Below are positions 24,632-32,019 of a DNA stretch of 64,000 nt, in pieces. The notes under the pieces were generated by a model. That model made no database searches and was not told the DNA's origin. It was given only the letters and a program-made list of their open reading frames with translations. Each line of letters begins with the position of its first letter. Position 1 is the first letter of the stretch. Made by a program: the position numbers and the translations under genes. The stretch is from an uncultured Collinsella sp. (GTDB lineage: Bacteria > Actinomycetota > Coriobacteriia > Coriobacteriales > Coriobacteriaceae), in assembly GCA_959028445.1 (NCBI GenBank), contig CAUFRY010000003.1:37453-101452 (forward strand), written 5' to 3'.

Positions 24632-24751
24632 GGTCATTCCTTTCGAATCACGAGTGTGAAGTACTTGCTATATCGTAAGCACGCACGTGTTAGAAGCACT
24701 CCTGAGATGAGCAGTCACAGAAGAAGCACGCTCGCGCGAACGGACGAAAAC

Positions 24752-25288
24752 TTAAGCGATGACAGCGACCTGGTTAAAGTCGAGCTCTACCGGCGTCTCG
24801 CGGCCAAAGATCATCAGCGTGACCTTGAGCTTGCCTGCCTCGGTGTTAACCTCGGAGACCTTGCCATCAAAGTCGGTAAGCGGGCCATCGGTGACGCGGA
24901 CGGACGTGCCGACCTCAATATCAACCGAGGTGCGCTTGGGCGAATCGCCCTTACCGGGACGACGAGTCATCTTATTGTACTCGTCGCGGGAAAGCGGAGC
25001 GGGCTTGCCGTTGCCGCCCAGGAAACCGGTGACGCCGGGCGTGTTGCGAACACACGTCCATGCATCGTCATCCATCTCCATGCGGACCAGGACATAACCC
25101 GGGAAGATCTTGGAATCCTTGGTCTCACGCTTGCCACCCTCTTTAATCTCGGTGACGCGCTCCATAGGAATCTCGATATCAAAGATACGGTCCTGCATGC
25201 CCATAGTCTCGATGCGATGCTCGAGATCGGACTTAACGCGGTTCTCGTATCCAGAGTAAGTGTGAACGACGTACCAACGCTTAGACAT
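24752..25288 (-). CDS. nusG: Transcription termination/antitermination factor NusG
   Basis: The 178-residue protein has the NGN domain ([43 protein letters not shown]) and a C-terminal KOW domain ([30 protein letters not shown]). NusG binds RNA polymerase and links it to Rho or the ribosome. It starts 3 bp after secE stops, the usual tight pairing. Confidence 0.97.
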   Translation of the reverse strand: MSKRWYVVHTYSGYENRVKSDLEHRIETMGMQDRIFDIEIPMERVTEIKEGGKRETKDSKIFPGYVLVRMEMDDDAWTCVRNTPGVTGFLGGNGKPAPLSRDEYNKMTRRPGKGDSPKRTSVDIEVGTSVRVTDGPLTDFDGKVSEVNTEAGKLKVTLMIFGRETPVELDFNQVAVIA

Positions 25289-25291
25289 GGT

Positions 25292-25630
25292 TTAGCCCCT
25301 CAATCCAGAGAACAGAGCAAGAGCCTCGCCAAAGCCAGCATCGAGCAGAGCGATGACGACGCCGACGACGATCAGAGAAGCGCAAACGACGACCGAGTAG
25401 TTCACGAGCTCCTTCTTATCGGGCCACGTGACACGCTTCATCTCGGACTTGACCGAAGCGAAATACTTCTTGGTGCGGGCGAAGAAACCAGGCTTCTCGT
25501 TCTTCTTGGACTTCGCAGCCTTCTCGTTCTTCTTGGCAACGGCCTTCTTGGCCTCAACCTTGGAGTTGGCGGCAGCGTTGTTGGCAGGTGCCGGCTGCTG
25601 AGCCTTCTTCTTGTTCTTCTTGTTGGCCAT
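25292..25630 (-). CDS. secE: Preprotein translocase subunit SecE
   Basis: The 112-residue protein has a long Lys/Ala-rich N-terminal extension (about 50 residues). The conserved SecE core follows: FASVKSEMKRVTWPDKKELVNYS, then a single membrane helix (VVVCASLIVVGVVIALL). It clamps SecY in the membrane. GGAGGTAAC precedes the start. It lies between tRNA-Trp and nusG. Confidence 0.95.
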   Translation of the reverse strand: MANKKNKKKAQQPAPANNAAANSKVEAKKAVAKKNEKAAKSKKNEKPGFFARTKKYFASVKSEMKRVTWPDKKELVNYSVVVCASLIVVGVVIALLDAGFGEALALFSGLRG

Positions 25631-25706
25631 TTGGGTTACCTCCGCGCAATGCGCTTATACATGAGTAAACCGTAAGCCCCCAATTGGGAGCTTACGGAAT
25701 AATGAC

Positions 25707-25782
25707 TGGCACGCCAGGAAGGACTCGAACCCTCAACACTCGGTTTTGGAGACCGATGCTCTACCAATTGAACTACTGGCGT
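25707..25782 (-). tRNA. tRNA-Trp (anticodon CCA)
   Basis: The minus strand folds as a 76-nt cloverleaf with acceptor ACGCCAG/CTGGCGT, anticodon loop CTCCAAA with CCA at positions 34-36, T arm GGTTCGAGTCC and an encoded 3' CCA. It lies between rpmG and secE, a placement seen in many Gram-positive genomes. Confidence 0.95.
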
Positions 25783-25795
25783 ATGTGACTAGAGA

Positions 25796-25945
25796 CTAGC
25801 GAGTCTCTTTGTGCAGCGTGTGGTGACGGCACCAGGGGCAATACTTCTTGATCTCCATACGATCAGGCATGTTCGCCTTGTTCTTGGTGGTCGTATAGTT
25901 GCGGCGCTTGCACTCAGTGCACGCAAGAGTAACTAGAGTACGCAT
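25796..25945 (-). CDS. rpmG: 50S ribosomal protein L33
   Basis: The minus strand encodes a 49-residue protein beginning [19 protein letters not shown] and ending [12 protein letters not shown]. It has CTEC and CPWC pairs, so this is the zinc-binding form of L33. It is first in the block rpmG, tRNA-Trp, secE, nusG, rplK, rplA and has a strong promoter at 25991-26020. AGGATAC precedes the start. Confidence 0.95.
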   Translation of the reverse strand: MRTLVTLACTECKRRNYTTTKNKANMPDRMEIKKYCPWCRHHTLHKETR

Positions 25946-25990
25946 GTATCCTGAACCTTTCATATCCGCCCCGTACGGGCACGAGATGGT

Positions 25991-26020
25991 ACTTTATCAG
26001 CTCTATGTAAGTGCTGTCAA
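25991..26020 (-). promoter_or_regulatory. Promoter of the rpmG-secE-nusG-rplKA block
   Basis: TTGACA (26015-26020) and TAAAGT (25991-25996) on the minus strand are 18 bp apart, 46 bp upstream of rpmG. The GAGGTTTTCATTGACAGC stretch (26013-26030) is almost identical to that of the tRNA-Tyr/tuf promoter at 27843-27860. Confidence 0.85.
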
Positions 26021-26159
26021 TGAAAACCTCGAATCAATTGGTTCTCGCTGGATCCATTCATATTTGGAACACATCAATGAAGCCAGTGAGATCTAATCGA
26101 TCCCTCACGCTCGGCTTAAGGGCGAGCGAAGCGTAATCGGCGGGGAATAAGTCCCGCGT

Positions 26160-26196
26160 AGAAAAGAACCCGGCACCCATATAAGTGCCGGGTTCT
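26160..26196 (-). terminator. Terminator of tuf
   Basis: AGAACCCGGCAC pairs perfectly with GTGCCGGGTTCT around an 8-nt loop, followed on the minus strand by TTTCTAC. It lies 28 bp after the tuf stop and separates tuf from the rpmG promoter. Confidence 0.9.
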
Positions 26197-26223
26197 CTAA
26201 GTCAGCTATATCAGAGAGCTAAT

Positions 26224-27414
26224 TTACTCAATGATCGTGGAGACGATGCCCGAACCGACGGTGTGGCCACCCTCGCGGATAGCGAAGCGCAGGCCCTCCT
26301 CCATGGCGATCGGGTGGATGAGGTCGCCCTCGATGGTGATGTGGTCACCAGGCATAGCCATCTCGGTGCCCTCGGGGAGCTTGACCGTACCGGTAACGTC
26401 GGTGGTACGGAAGTAGAACTGAGGACGATAACCATCGAAGAACGGGGTGTGACGGCCGCCCTCCTCCTTGGTCAGAACGTAGATCTCGCCGGTGAACTTG
26501 GTGTGCGGGGTAACCGAACCGGGCTTGCAGAGAACCTGGCCGCGCTCGATGTCCTCACGCTTGATGCCGCGGAGCAGCAGACCGACGTTGTCGCCAGCCT
26601 CGCAGAAGTCCATGGACTTACGGAACATCTCGATACCGGTAACGACGGTGTTCTGGGTATCCTTGATGCCGACGATCTCGACGGGCTCGTTGAGCTTGAG
26701 CTCACCGCGCTCGACACGGCCAGTAGCAACGGTACCACGGCCGGAGATGGTCATAACGTCCTCAACGGCCATCAGGAACGGGAGGTCGTTGTTACGAGCA
26801 GGCGTCGGGATGTACTCGTCGACGGCCTTCATGAGCTCGCGAATGGCGTCCATCCACTTGGCGTCGCCCTCGAGAGCGCCCAGAGCGGAGCCACGGATGA
26901 CGGGGATGTCGTCGCCGGGGAAATCGTACTCGGAGAGGAGCTCACGGGTCTCCATCTCGACGAGGTCGATGAGCTCGTCATCGTCGACCATGTCGCACTT
27001 GTTCAGGAAGACGACGATGTAGGGAACGCCGACCTGACGGGCGAGCAGGATGTGCTCGCGGGTCTGAGCCATGGGGCCGTCGGTAGCAGCGATGACCAGG
27101 ATAGCGCCGTCCATCTGAGCAGCGCCGGAGATCATGTTCTTGACGTAGTCAGCGTGGCCCGGGCAGTCAACGTGAGCGTAGTGACGGGCAGCGGTCTCGT
27201 ACTCAACGTGGGAGACGGAAATCGTAATGCCGCGCTCGCGCTCCTCGGGAGCCTTGTCGATGTTCTCGAACGCAGTGAAGTCAGCCTTGCAGCCCTCGGT
27301 CTCGGAGAGAACCTTGGTGATGGCAGCGGTCAGCGTGGTCTTGCCGTGGTCGACGTGACCAATGGTGCCGATGTTAACATGCGGCTTAGTGCGCTCAAAC
27401 TTCTCTTTGGCCAT
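26224..27414 (-). CDS. tuf: Elongation factor Tu
   Basis: The 396-residue protein has EF-Tu G motifs [29 protein letters not shown] and SALGAL. Domains 2 and 3 carry the usual segments ([27 protein letters not shown]). It delivers aminoacyl-tRNA to the ribosome. GAGGAGGGC precedes the start. The gene follows tRNA-Tyr, tRNA-Thr and tRNA-Met on the same strand, which resembles the tRNA-tufB operon of enterobacteria. Confidence 0.98.
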   Translation of the reverse strand: MAKEKFERTKPHVNIGTIGHVDHGKTTLTAAITKVLSETEGCKADFTAFENIDKAPEERERGITISVSHVEYETAARHYAHVDCPGHADYVKNMISGAAQMDGAILVIAATDGPMAQTREHILLARQVGVPYIVVFLNKCDMVDDDELIDLVEMETRELLSEYDFPGDDIPVIRGSALGALEGDAKWMDAIRELMKAVDEYIPTPARNNDLPFLMAVEDVMTISGRGTVATGRVERGELKLNEPVEIVGIKDTQNTVVTGIEMFRKSMDFCEAGDNVGLLLRGIKREDIERGQVLCKPGSVTPHTKFTGEIYVLTKEEGGRHTPFFDGYRPQFYFRTTDVTGTVKLPEGTEMAMPGDHITIEGDLIHPIAMEEGLRFAIREGGHTVGSGIVSTIIE

Positions 27415-27468
27415 AAAGCCCTCCTCTTAACAGGTCGTCCCCGGACGGGACTTTGCCTTTATACCATA

Positions 27469-27499
27469 GTGGCCTCTCAACATACTATTGAGAAGCCAC
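27469..27499 (-). promoter_or_regulatory. Hairpin between tRNA-Met and tuf
   Basis: GTGGCTTCTCAA pairs with TTGAGAGGCCAC (one mismatch) around a 7-nt loop, 12 bp after the tRNA-Met 3' end. There is no T run, so it may be an RNA-processing site between the tRNAs and the tuf mRNA rather than a terminator. Confidence 0.55.
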
Positions 27500-27510
27500 C
27501 GTGTTACCTA

Positions 27511-27587
27511 TGGTAGCGGTGACTGGATTCGAACCAGTGACGCCACGGGTATGAACCGTGTGCTCTAACCAACTGAGCTACACCGCC
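27511..27587 (-). tRNA. tRNA-Met (anticodon CAT)
   Basis: A 77-nt cloverleaf with acceptor GGCGGTG/CACCGCT (one G-U pair), anticodon stem CACGG/CCGTG, loop TTCATAC with CAT, T arm GGTTCGAATCC and encoded CCA. The anticodon stem lacks the GGG/CCC pairs of initiator tRNA, so an elongator Met (or lysidine-modified Ile) tRNA is more likely. Confidence 0.9.
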
Positions 27588-27590
27588 GGA

Positions 27591-27666
27591 TGGAGCCTGC
27601 AACCAGACTTGAACTGGTGACCTCTTCGTTACCAACGAAGTGCTCTACCGACTGAGCTATACAGGC
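27591..27666 (-). tRNA. tRNA-Thr (anticodon GGT)
   Basis: A 76-nt cloverleaf with acceptor GCCTGTA/TGCAGGC, anticodon stem CTTCG/CGAAG, loop TTGGTAA with GGT, and encoded CCA. It lies 3 bp before tRNA-Met in the tuf operon. Confidence 0.94.
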
Positions 27667-27676
27667 ACTTGACGGG

Positions 27677-27758
27677 TGGGAGCTATAGGATTCGAACCTA
27701 TGTAGGCAGAGCCAACGGGTTTACAGCCCGTCCCCATTAACCACTCGGGCAAACTCCC
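27677..27758 (-). tRNA. tRNA-Tyr (anticodon GTA)
   Basis: A class II tRNA with a long variable arm. The acceptor is GGGAGTT/AGCTCCC, the anticodon stem ACGGG/CCCGT and the loop CTGTAAA with GTA. After the discriminator A the genome reads CCC rather than CCA, so the 3' CCA must be added after transcription, unlike its neighbours. It is first in the tRNA-tuf operon. Confidence 0.93.
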
Positions 27759-27820
27759 AATCGTTCAAGTATCCGCAGGTTCTTTGGTCTTTTGGACCGC
27801 CGCCCCCGCGAACGAAGAAG

Positions 27821-27850
27821 ATAATACGATGCAACCTTGGGGGCTGTCAA
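27821..27850 (-). promoter_or_regulatory. Promoter of the tRNA-Tyr/Thr/Met-tuf operon
   Basis: TTGACA (27845-27850) and TATTAT (27821-27826) on the minus strand are 18 bp apart, about 60 bp upstream of tRNA-Tyr. The bases GAGGTTTTCGTTGACAGC around the -35 box match the rpmG promoter at 17 of 18 positions. Confidence 0.88.
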
Positions 27851-28086
27851 CGAAAACCTCTAGATACACGGTGCCGGGCGTATCTATATAGCCGTGACCT
27901 GCGGTTTTATTGAGTTTGGATATGAAGGACAGTGGTTTTGGATACTGAGGTGACGTTTCCCAAGGTAACACTTTGCTGTAGTGGAGTACACCTTCAGTAT
28001 CGAACTTCGATACCAGCTTATTTGCACCTATATATAGGTCGAGATCAGGGCTGCCCAGACAGAAGATTGCTCTTCCCAGGCAAAAT

Positions 28087-28231
28087 CGAGCGTGGATTTT
28101 CTTCCGTTTGAAATCGAGCGTGGATAATCTCCCACTTTGCCGTGCCATCGAATCCAAAGTGGCAGATTATCCACGCTCATTCACTAGGCGGAAGATTTTC
28201 CACGCTCGTGTGTCCGATAATCCACGCTCGA
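28087..28231. repeat. Nested inverted repeat with five GAGCGTGGA(T/A)(A/T)(A/T)T units
   Basis: Five copies of CGAGCGTGGA followed by an AT-rich tetramer occur: two forward (28087, 28115) and three inverted (about 28165-28179, 28191-28208, 28215-28231). Copies two and three form a 24-bp inverted repeat (28116-28139 with 28155-28178, one mismatch). Read the other way the units are NNATCCACGCTCG, with TTATCCACG twice, near the DnaA-box consensus. The roughly 800-bp gap from 27759 to 28571 has no credible gene. It holds a promoter, this repeat, a tandem array and a terminator. Confidence 0.85.
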
Positions 28232-28260
28232 TGACGATGACCAACCTCGCCCCGGCCTAT

Positions 28261-28477
28261 GTCTCGACCTGTAACAGTAAGAGGGTTATTCCTCCCCTAT
28301 CTGTTACAGATCGAGATGTTTCGCAGAAACCCCCGCTTACGTCTCATTCTGTAACAGTAAGAACGGTTTTCAGCCTCTTCGTGTTACGGATCGAGATGTT
28401 ATCGGCCTTCCCTTGGCAATGTTTCGATCTGTAACTATAAGGAGGGTCTTCAGCCCACTCGTGTTACGGATCGAGAC
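28261..28477. repeat. Three tandem hairpin units, exact 80-bp period
   Basis: Units start at 28261, 28341 and 28421. Each begins GTYTCRNNCTGTAAC, runs through a short G-rich/T-rich centre and ends GTTACRGATCGAGA, so 5' and 3' ends pair as a stem of about 14 bp. Sequence between units is less conserved. With period 80 and only three copies, it is a tandem palindromic repeat, not CRISPR. Confidence 0.88.
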
Positions 28478-28523
28478 AAACCTGAAGCTTGGTTGGCGCC
28501 AAACACGCTGACTTATCGACATA

Positions 28524-28562
28524 AATAGAAACGGGCCCTGTCCCACAAGGGAACAGAGCCCG
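28524..28562 (-). terminator. Terminator after tRNA-Thr(TGT)
   Basis: CGGGCTCTGTTCCC pairs with GGGACAGGGCCCG around TTGT and is followed on the minus strand by TTTCTATTTATG. It lies 10 bp beyond the tRNA 3' end. The 3' arm contains GGGACAGG, as in the stop-coupled hairpins. Confidence 0.85.
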
Positions 28563-28571
28563 AAACTCTCA

Positions 28572-28646
28572 TGGAGCCAGTGACAGGAATCGAACCTGCA
28601 ACCCACTGATTACAAATCAGTTGCGCTACCGTTGCGCCACACTGGC
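28572..28646 (-). tRNA. tRNA-Thr (anticodon TGT)
   Basis: A 75-nt cloverleaf with acceptor GCCAGTG/CACTGGC, anticodon stem ACTGA/TCAGT, loop TTTGTAA with TGT, T arm GGTTCGATTCC and encoded CCA. It is transcribed alone, with a promoter at 28677-28705 and its own terminator. Confidence 0.94.
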
Positions 28647-28676
28647 ACACTTGGCGCTTTCGCGCGAAGCCTGTTA

Positions 28677-28705
28677 AGGATAAAGGAATTGCGGACGGGG
28701 CGCAA
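28677..28705 (-). promoter_or_regulatory. Candidate promoter of tRNA-Thr(TGT)
   Basis: TTGCGC (28700-28705) and TATCCT (28677-28682) on the minus strand are 17 bp apart, 31 bp upstream of the tRNA 5' end. Confidence 0.6.
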
Positions 28706-28799
28706 CAGGCCACACGGCGTTATACAAATATGCAAAATCCAGCAACAACAGGTACCAGCCCCGTTCATTTCTGTCGGTTCGCCCTCAATTTCAAAACTA

Positions 28800-28859
28800 T
28801 TCGCTAGAACGAATAGTTTTAATTACAATTGGCTATATAAAACTATTCGTTCTAGCGAA
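28800..28859. promoter_or_regulatory. 22-bp inverted repeat operator upstream of the HTH-HipA gene
   Basis: TTCGCTAGAACGAATAGTTTTA (28800-28821, written here as two 11-base halves joined) is perfectly repeated in inverted form at 28838-28859, with 16 bp between. Inside, AAAACTATTCG and CGAATAGTTTT (28793-28820) form another palindrome. A TATATAA-like -10 box lies between and in the right arm, 10 bp before the start codon. The layout fits binding by the protein's own N-terminal HTH domain. Confidence 0.75.
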
Positions 28860-28869
28860 GGGTTTCTCG

Positions 28870-30210
28870 ATGTTGACTACAAAGGAAGCAGCCGAGCTGC
28901 TCGGCATCACTCCGCGCAGGGTGCAGGAGCTCATAAAAAACGGAGCACTTGAGGCCCGCAAGGCTTCTGGTGTATGGCTCATCGACAAAGGCAGCGTCGA
29001 CACGCGACTCCGTTCCGCGACCAAAACGGGGGGACGTCCCCGCCGCGGCCACGGTAAGAGCGAGATCGCATTCACCCTCATGAACCGCACGCACGAAGTG
29101 GCCCAGCTGGTCTACAGCAGATCACGGAAAGACTTCACCCACATCGGCGCCGACGTCGATCGTGCCCACGCCCCTATTGGAGTTTTTGCTCCCAGCAAAC
29201 CTGTATCGCTCGACTCCTTCCGCATCTGGTGGCGCGGCCGCGGTATCCCGCTCGCACGCATTGGGCTAGCCTCCCTGCTTGCAGAAGCCGCAGTCGATGT
29301 TCCCGATGAACTCGTACAGCGAAATCTTGGCCTCTCCTTATCCGACCAGTATTGGATTAGGCCCCAAGACTCCGGTCTCGCGTGGGAAGATATCAATTTC
29401 TTCAATAATGCTTTTGACGACGTCTCGCTAACCATTGCACCCTTCGCCCCGGAGGGTAAGGCAGCTGCCGCAAAGCCTGACAACACCTCGGACGGCAATC
29501 TTCAAAAGTACTGGACATGCGAGGGTGACCGTCGAATCCTCCACAAGGCAGGTGCGCATCTAAACCAGGAACCTTATAACGAGATGGTGGCGACTGCACT
29601 TCACCGTCGCATCCTAAACGGTTGCGATTATGTACCCTATTCGCTCGAAGGCGCGGGTACTTCCGCCTTGAGCACATGCAATGTCTTCTTAACTGACGAA
29701 GAAGAATATGTCCCTGCGTTCTATGTAAACCAGCATGCAAATGCAGACGAGCGACTAACCGATTACGAACGGTATGTAGCAAACAGCGAGGAGCTTGGAG
29801 CGACAGATATAAAAGACGCCCTTGACCGCATGATCGTATGCGATGACATCATTGCCAACTACGACCGTCATTGGCGCAACTTCGGCCTCGTGCGAAACGT
29901 CAACTCACTGGCCTGCAGACCAGCCCCCATCTTCGATTCGGGCTCATCACTCTGGTGCAACATATCACTAGAGGAGCTTAGGGCGGGAGAGCACAGTTTT
30001 ACCAGCGCACAATTTCATTCAAGTCCCGCCAAACAAATGTTGCTCGTCGAGGACATGGGCTGGTTTGACGGCGACAAACTCGAGGGCTTTGTCGACGAGG
30101 CGATCGAGATTCTGTCTAAAAACGATGCCCTAGCAGCGAGACTGCCTTATCTAAAAGAGGCGCTAACGTGGCGCCTCGAAAGAATGATCGACATCGCTGA
30201 ATGGAGTTAG
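28870..30210 (+). CDS. Excisionase-type HTH fused to a HipA-like kinase
   Basis: The 446-residue protein begins with a MerR/excisionase-like helix-turn-helix (MLTTKEAAELLGITPRRVQELIKNG, 1-50). A basic GGRPRRGHGK hinge (54-63) is followed by a region including LGLSLSDQYWI (153-163). The C-terminal part resembles HipA kinases: RRILHKAG with a possible ATP-binding Lys226, Glu238, IIANYDRHWRNFG (328-339) with catalytic Asp332 and Asn337, and PIFDSGSS with metal-binding Asp356. It may be a self-repressing HipA-like toxin or regulator kinase with no separate HipB. A 22-bp inverted repeat lies directly upstream. Kinase activity is inferred. Confidence 0.75.
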   Translation: MLTTKEAAELLGITPRRVQELIKNGALEARKASGVWLIDKGSVDTRLRSATKTGGRPRRGHGKSEIAFTLMNRTHEVAQLVYSRSRKDFTHIGADVDRAHAPIGVFAPSKPVSLDSFRIWWRGRGIPLARIGLASLLAEAAVDVPDELVQRNLGLSLSDQYWIRPQDSGLAWEDINFFNNAFDDVSLTIAPFAPEGKAAAAKPDNTSDGNLQKYWTCEGDRRILHKAGAHLNQEPYNEMVATALHRRILNGCDYVPYSLEGAGTSALSTCNVFLTDEEEYVPAFYVNQHANADERLTDYERYVANSEELGATDIKDALDRMIVCDDIIANYDRHWRNFGLVRNVNSLACRPAPIFDSGSSLWCNISLEELRAGEHSFTSAQFHSSPAKQMLLVEDMGWFDGDKLEGFVDEAIEILSKNDALAARLPYLKEALTWRLERMIDIAEWS

Positions 30211-30237
30211 CGAGGCAGCATTGCCCCGCCAACTTCC

Positions 30238-30915
30238 CTACCTCCCGCGAAGGGCCTTGAGCTTGGCCAGGGCATCGGGGCTCAGGCGGCTGCCCAGGGT
30301 CATCTTGATCTGCGGGGCTTCCTCGGCCTCGTGAACGTCGTTATCGATCTGTTTGATCTCGTCCACCAGCATGCGGCTCGAGATGCGCGTGACGCCCTTG
30401 CCCATGACGACGGCCTGGATTGTGCCGTCACTCGATACCACGGAGCACGCGCGGCCCTCCTCGCGTGCCTCGATGCAGAGCTTCTGTACCACGGTATCGG
30501 CAGAGACGCCCGTCGGCGAAAACTCGATGCGCACGCCGCGGGCCGGCAGGTTGGGGCGCTCGCTGGAGATATTGCCCGCGCCGTCGAACACGATCACGGC
30601 CTCGTAGCGGCCCTGGGCAAACGCCGCAACATCGTTGATGAGTGCGGTGCGCGCCATATCGTGGACGTCGCTGGAATACGGATCGTCGGAATGGTCGTAG
30701 ACGAGCTTTTCGTAGCGCGGCGTGCAGTGGATCACGTTGTAGCCGTCGACCACCAGCAGCTCGGGCTTATTGGAATGCACCGTCGAGACTGGGTCGGCGA
30801 TAGCCTGTGCAAACGCATTGCCGCCCACGCCATAGGTCGCGGCCGAAACAATCGGCTTGGCCGAGCCTTCGCCAAAGCGCTTGGCCTTGGACTTGGCACG
30901 GTTCTTCTTGGACAT
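30238..30915 (-). CDS. NYN-domain ribonuclease, YacP/Rae1-like
   Basis: The 225-residue protein has a basic N-terminus (MSKKNRAKSKAKR). The PIN-like NYN fold of YacP/Rae1 follows: LLVVDGYNVIHC, YEAVIVFDGAGN, IEFSPTGVSADTVVQKLCIE and CSVVSSDGTIQAVVMGKG with conserved acidic residues. Rae1 in Bacillus is a ribosome-associated mRNA endonuclease. It lies 3 bp after rlmB, the same order as rlmB-yacP in many Firmicutes. Confidence 0.88.
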   Translation of the reverse strand: MSKKNRAKSKAKRFGEGSAKPIVSAATYGVGGNAFAQAIADPVSTVHSNKPELLVVDGYNVIHCTPRYEKLVYDHSDDPYSSDVHDMARTALINDVAAFAQGRYEAVIVFDGAGNISSERPNLPARGVRIEFSPTGVSADTVVQKLCIEAREEGRACSVVSSDGTIQAVVMGKGVTRISSRMLVDEIKQIDNDVHEAEEAPQIKMTLGSRLSPDALAKLKALRGR

Positions 30916-30918
30916 GCG

Positions 30919-31833
30919 TTACTCCTCCCCCATGAGCTCGCCGGCGTTGCGGCGCAGCCACTCAAAGCATAGCGCCGTCGTTGCCTGGGCAACATTGAGG
31001 CTCTCGGTCATGCCGCGCTGGGGAAGCTTGGTCAAAAAGTCGCATTTCTCGAGCACCAGGCGCGAGATGCCGTCGCCCTCGGAACCCATGACGAGCGCAA
31101 CGCGGCCCTCGAAGGGGGCGTCCCAGCAACTGCCTTCGGCGTGCTCGGAGGCGCCGCCCACCCAAAAGCCGGCGGCCTTGAGGTCATCGAGCGCACGGGC
31201 GATATTGGGAACCTGCGCGATGGGCAGGTGCATGACGGCGCCGGCAGAAGTCTTGTAGCTGCCGACGGTCACACCGGCGGCGCGCTTGTTGGCAATGATG
31301 ACGCCCGCCGCGCCCACGACCTCGGCGGAGCGCACGATGGCGCCAAAGTTGCCGTCGTCGGTCACATGGTCGAGCACGACGACGAGCGCCGGACCGTCGC
31401 CCGCACGGTCGAGGATATCGGCAACATCGGCATAGGGGAAATTGCCCACCTCGAGCGCAATGCCCTGGTGAGCGCCATGGCTCGACAGCGCATCGAGCTG
31501 TGCACGCGGCACGTACTTAATGCGGACACCCGCGGCATTGAGGTCATCGACCAGGCGCGACAGGGCGGCATCGCGCTCCCCGCCCTCGGCGATGAGCGCG
31601 CACTTGATGGGAAAACCGGTGCGTAGCGCCTCGGCGGCAGCACGACGGCCTTCGATAAACTCGCCCTTGGGGGCCTGAACAGCGTCGCGGTTGCGATCGC
31701 GCTGCGGACGAGCGGCCTGGGCGCGATCGCGCTGGCCCTTAGGAGCGGCAGCGCGATCATTGCGGCGAATCGGACGCGAGCCAGAAGCAGCCTGCTTGCC
31801 GCCACGAGGCGCACGCTTGCGATTGTCGGCCAT
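30919..31833 (-). CDS. rlmB: 23S rRNA 2'-O-methyltransferase, TrmH/SpoU family (RlmB-like)
   Basis: The 304-residue protein has a disordered Arg/Ala/Gly-rich N-terminal extension of about 65 residues and an RNA-binding substrate domain (FIEGRRAAAEALRTG). The knotted SPOUT domain has motifs NFGAIVRSAEVVGA, LVMGSEGDGIS and SLNVAQATTALCFEW. RlmB methylates a guanosine of 23S rRNA. GGAGG lies before the ATG at 31833. It is in the classical cysS-rlmB-yacP order, but a terminator and giant hairpin lie between cysS and rlmB. Confidence 0.9.
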   Translation of the reverse strand: MADNRKRAPRGGKQAASGSRPIRRNDRAAAPKGQRDRAQAARPQRDRNRDAVQAPKGEFIEGRRAAAEALRTGFPIKCALIAEGGERDAALSRLVDDLNAAGVRIKYVPRAQLDALSSHGAHQGIALEVGNFPYADVADILDRAGDGPALVVVLDHVTDDGNFGAIVRSAEVVGAAGVIIANKRAAGVTVGSYKTSAGAVMHLPIAQVPNIARALDDLKAAGFWVGGASEHAEGSCWDAPFEGRVALVMGSEGDGISRLVLEKCDFLTKLPQRGMTESLNVAQATTALCFEWLRRNAGELMGEE

Positions 31834-31865
31834 AAAGCGACCTCCTAAACACAACTATCAATCGA

Positions 31866-31908
31866 AACAAAATAAACGACCGCCCATGAATATTAATTCG
31901 GGCGGTCG
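31866..31908 (-). terminator. Terminator between cysS and rlmB
   Basis: CGACCGCCC pairs perfectly with GGGCGGTCG around a 14-nt loop, followed on the minus strand by TTTATTTTGTTT. It lies after the giant palindrome and 33 bp upstream of the rlmB start. Confidence 0.88.
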
Positions 31909-31911
31909 GTA

Positions 31912-32013
31912 CGGGTTTTCCAAGTGCCCGAGATTGCCGTGAAAGAGGAGCGACGCGTACTTGAGTACGCGAGCGACGGTTTGAACGGCAAGGTCGGGTG
32001 CTTGGGAAACCCG
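31912..32013. repeat. Nested inverted repeat of 102 bp after cysS
   Basis: Outer arms 31912-31940 and 31985-32013 (29 bp, about 24 matches) enclose a core GCGTACT/AGTACGC hairpin (31955-31961/31964-31970) flanked by GAGCGAC direct repeats. It begins 6 bp after the cysS stop. The nested layout resembles the larger palindrome at 1654-1875, though the sequences differ. Confidence 0.85.
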
Positions 32014-32019
32014 CGGGGA

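Noticed and set aside
23570..25675. 701-residue plus-strand reading frame across rplA, rplK, nusG and secE
   Set aside because: It runs antisense through four essential genes with certain identities; the open frame reflects codon bias of those genes.
25899..26096. 65-residue plus-strand reading frame near rpmG
   Set aside because: It overlaps the start of rpmG and its promoter on the opposite strand and has no ribosome binding site.
27765..28157. 130-residue minus-strand reading frame upstream of tRNA-Tyr
   Set aside because: It overlaps the strong TTGACA/TATTAT promoter of the tRNA-tuf operon and part of the nested repeat, with no ribosome binding site or domain.
28261..28477. CRISPR array with 80-bp period
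   Set aside because: Only three units, each a hairpin, with intervals related to each other and no cas genes nearby.
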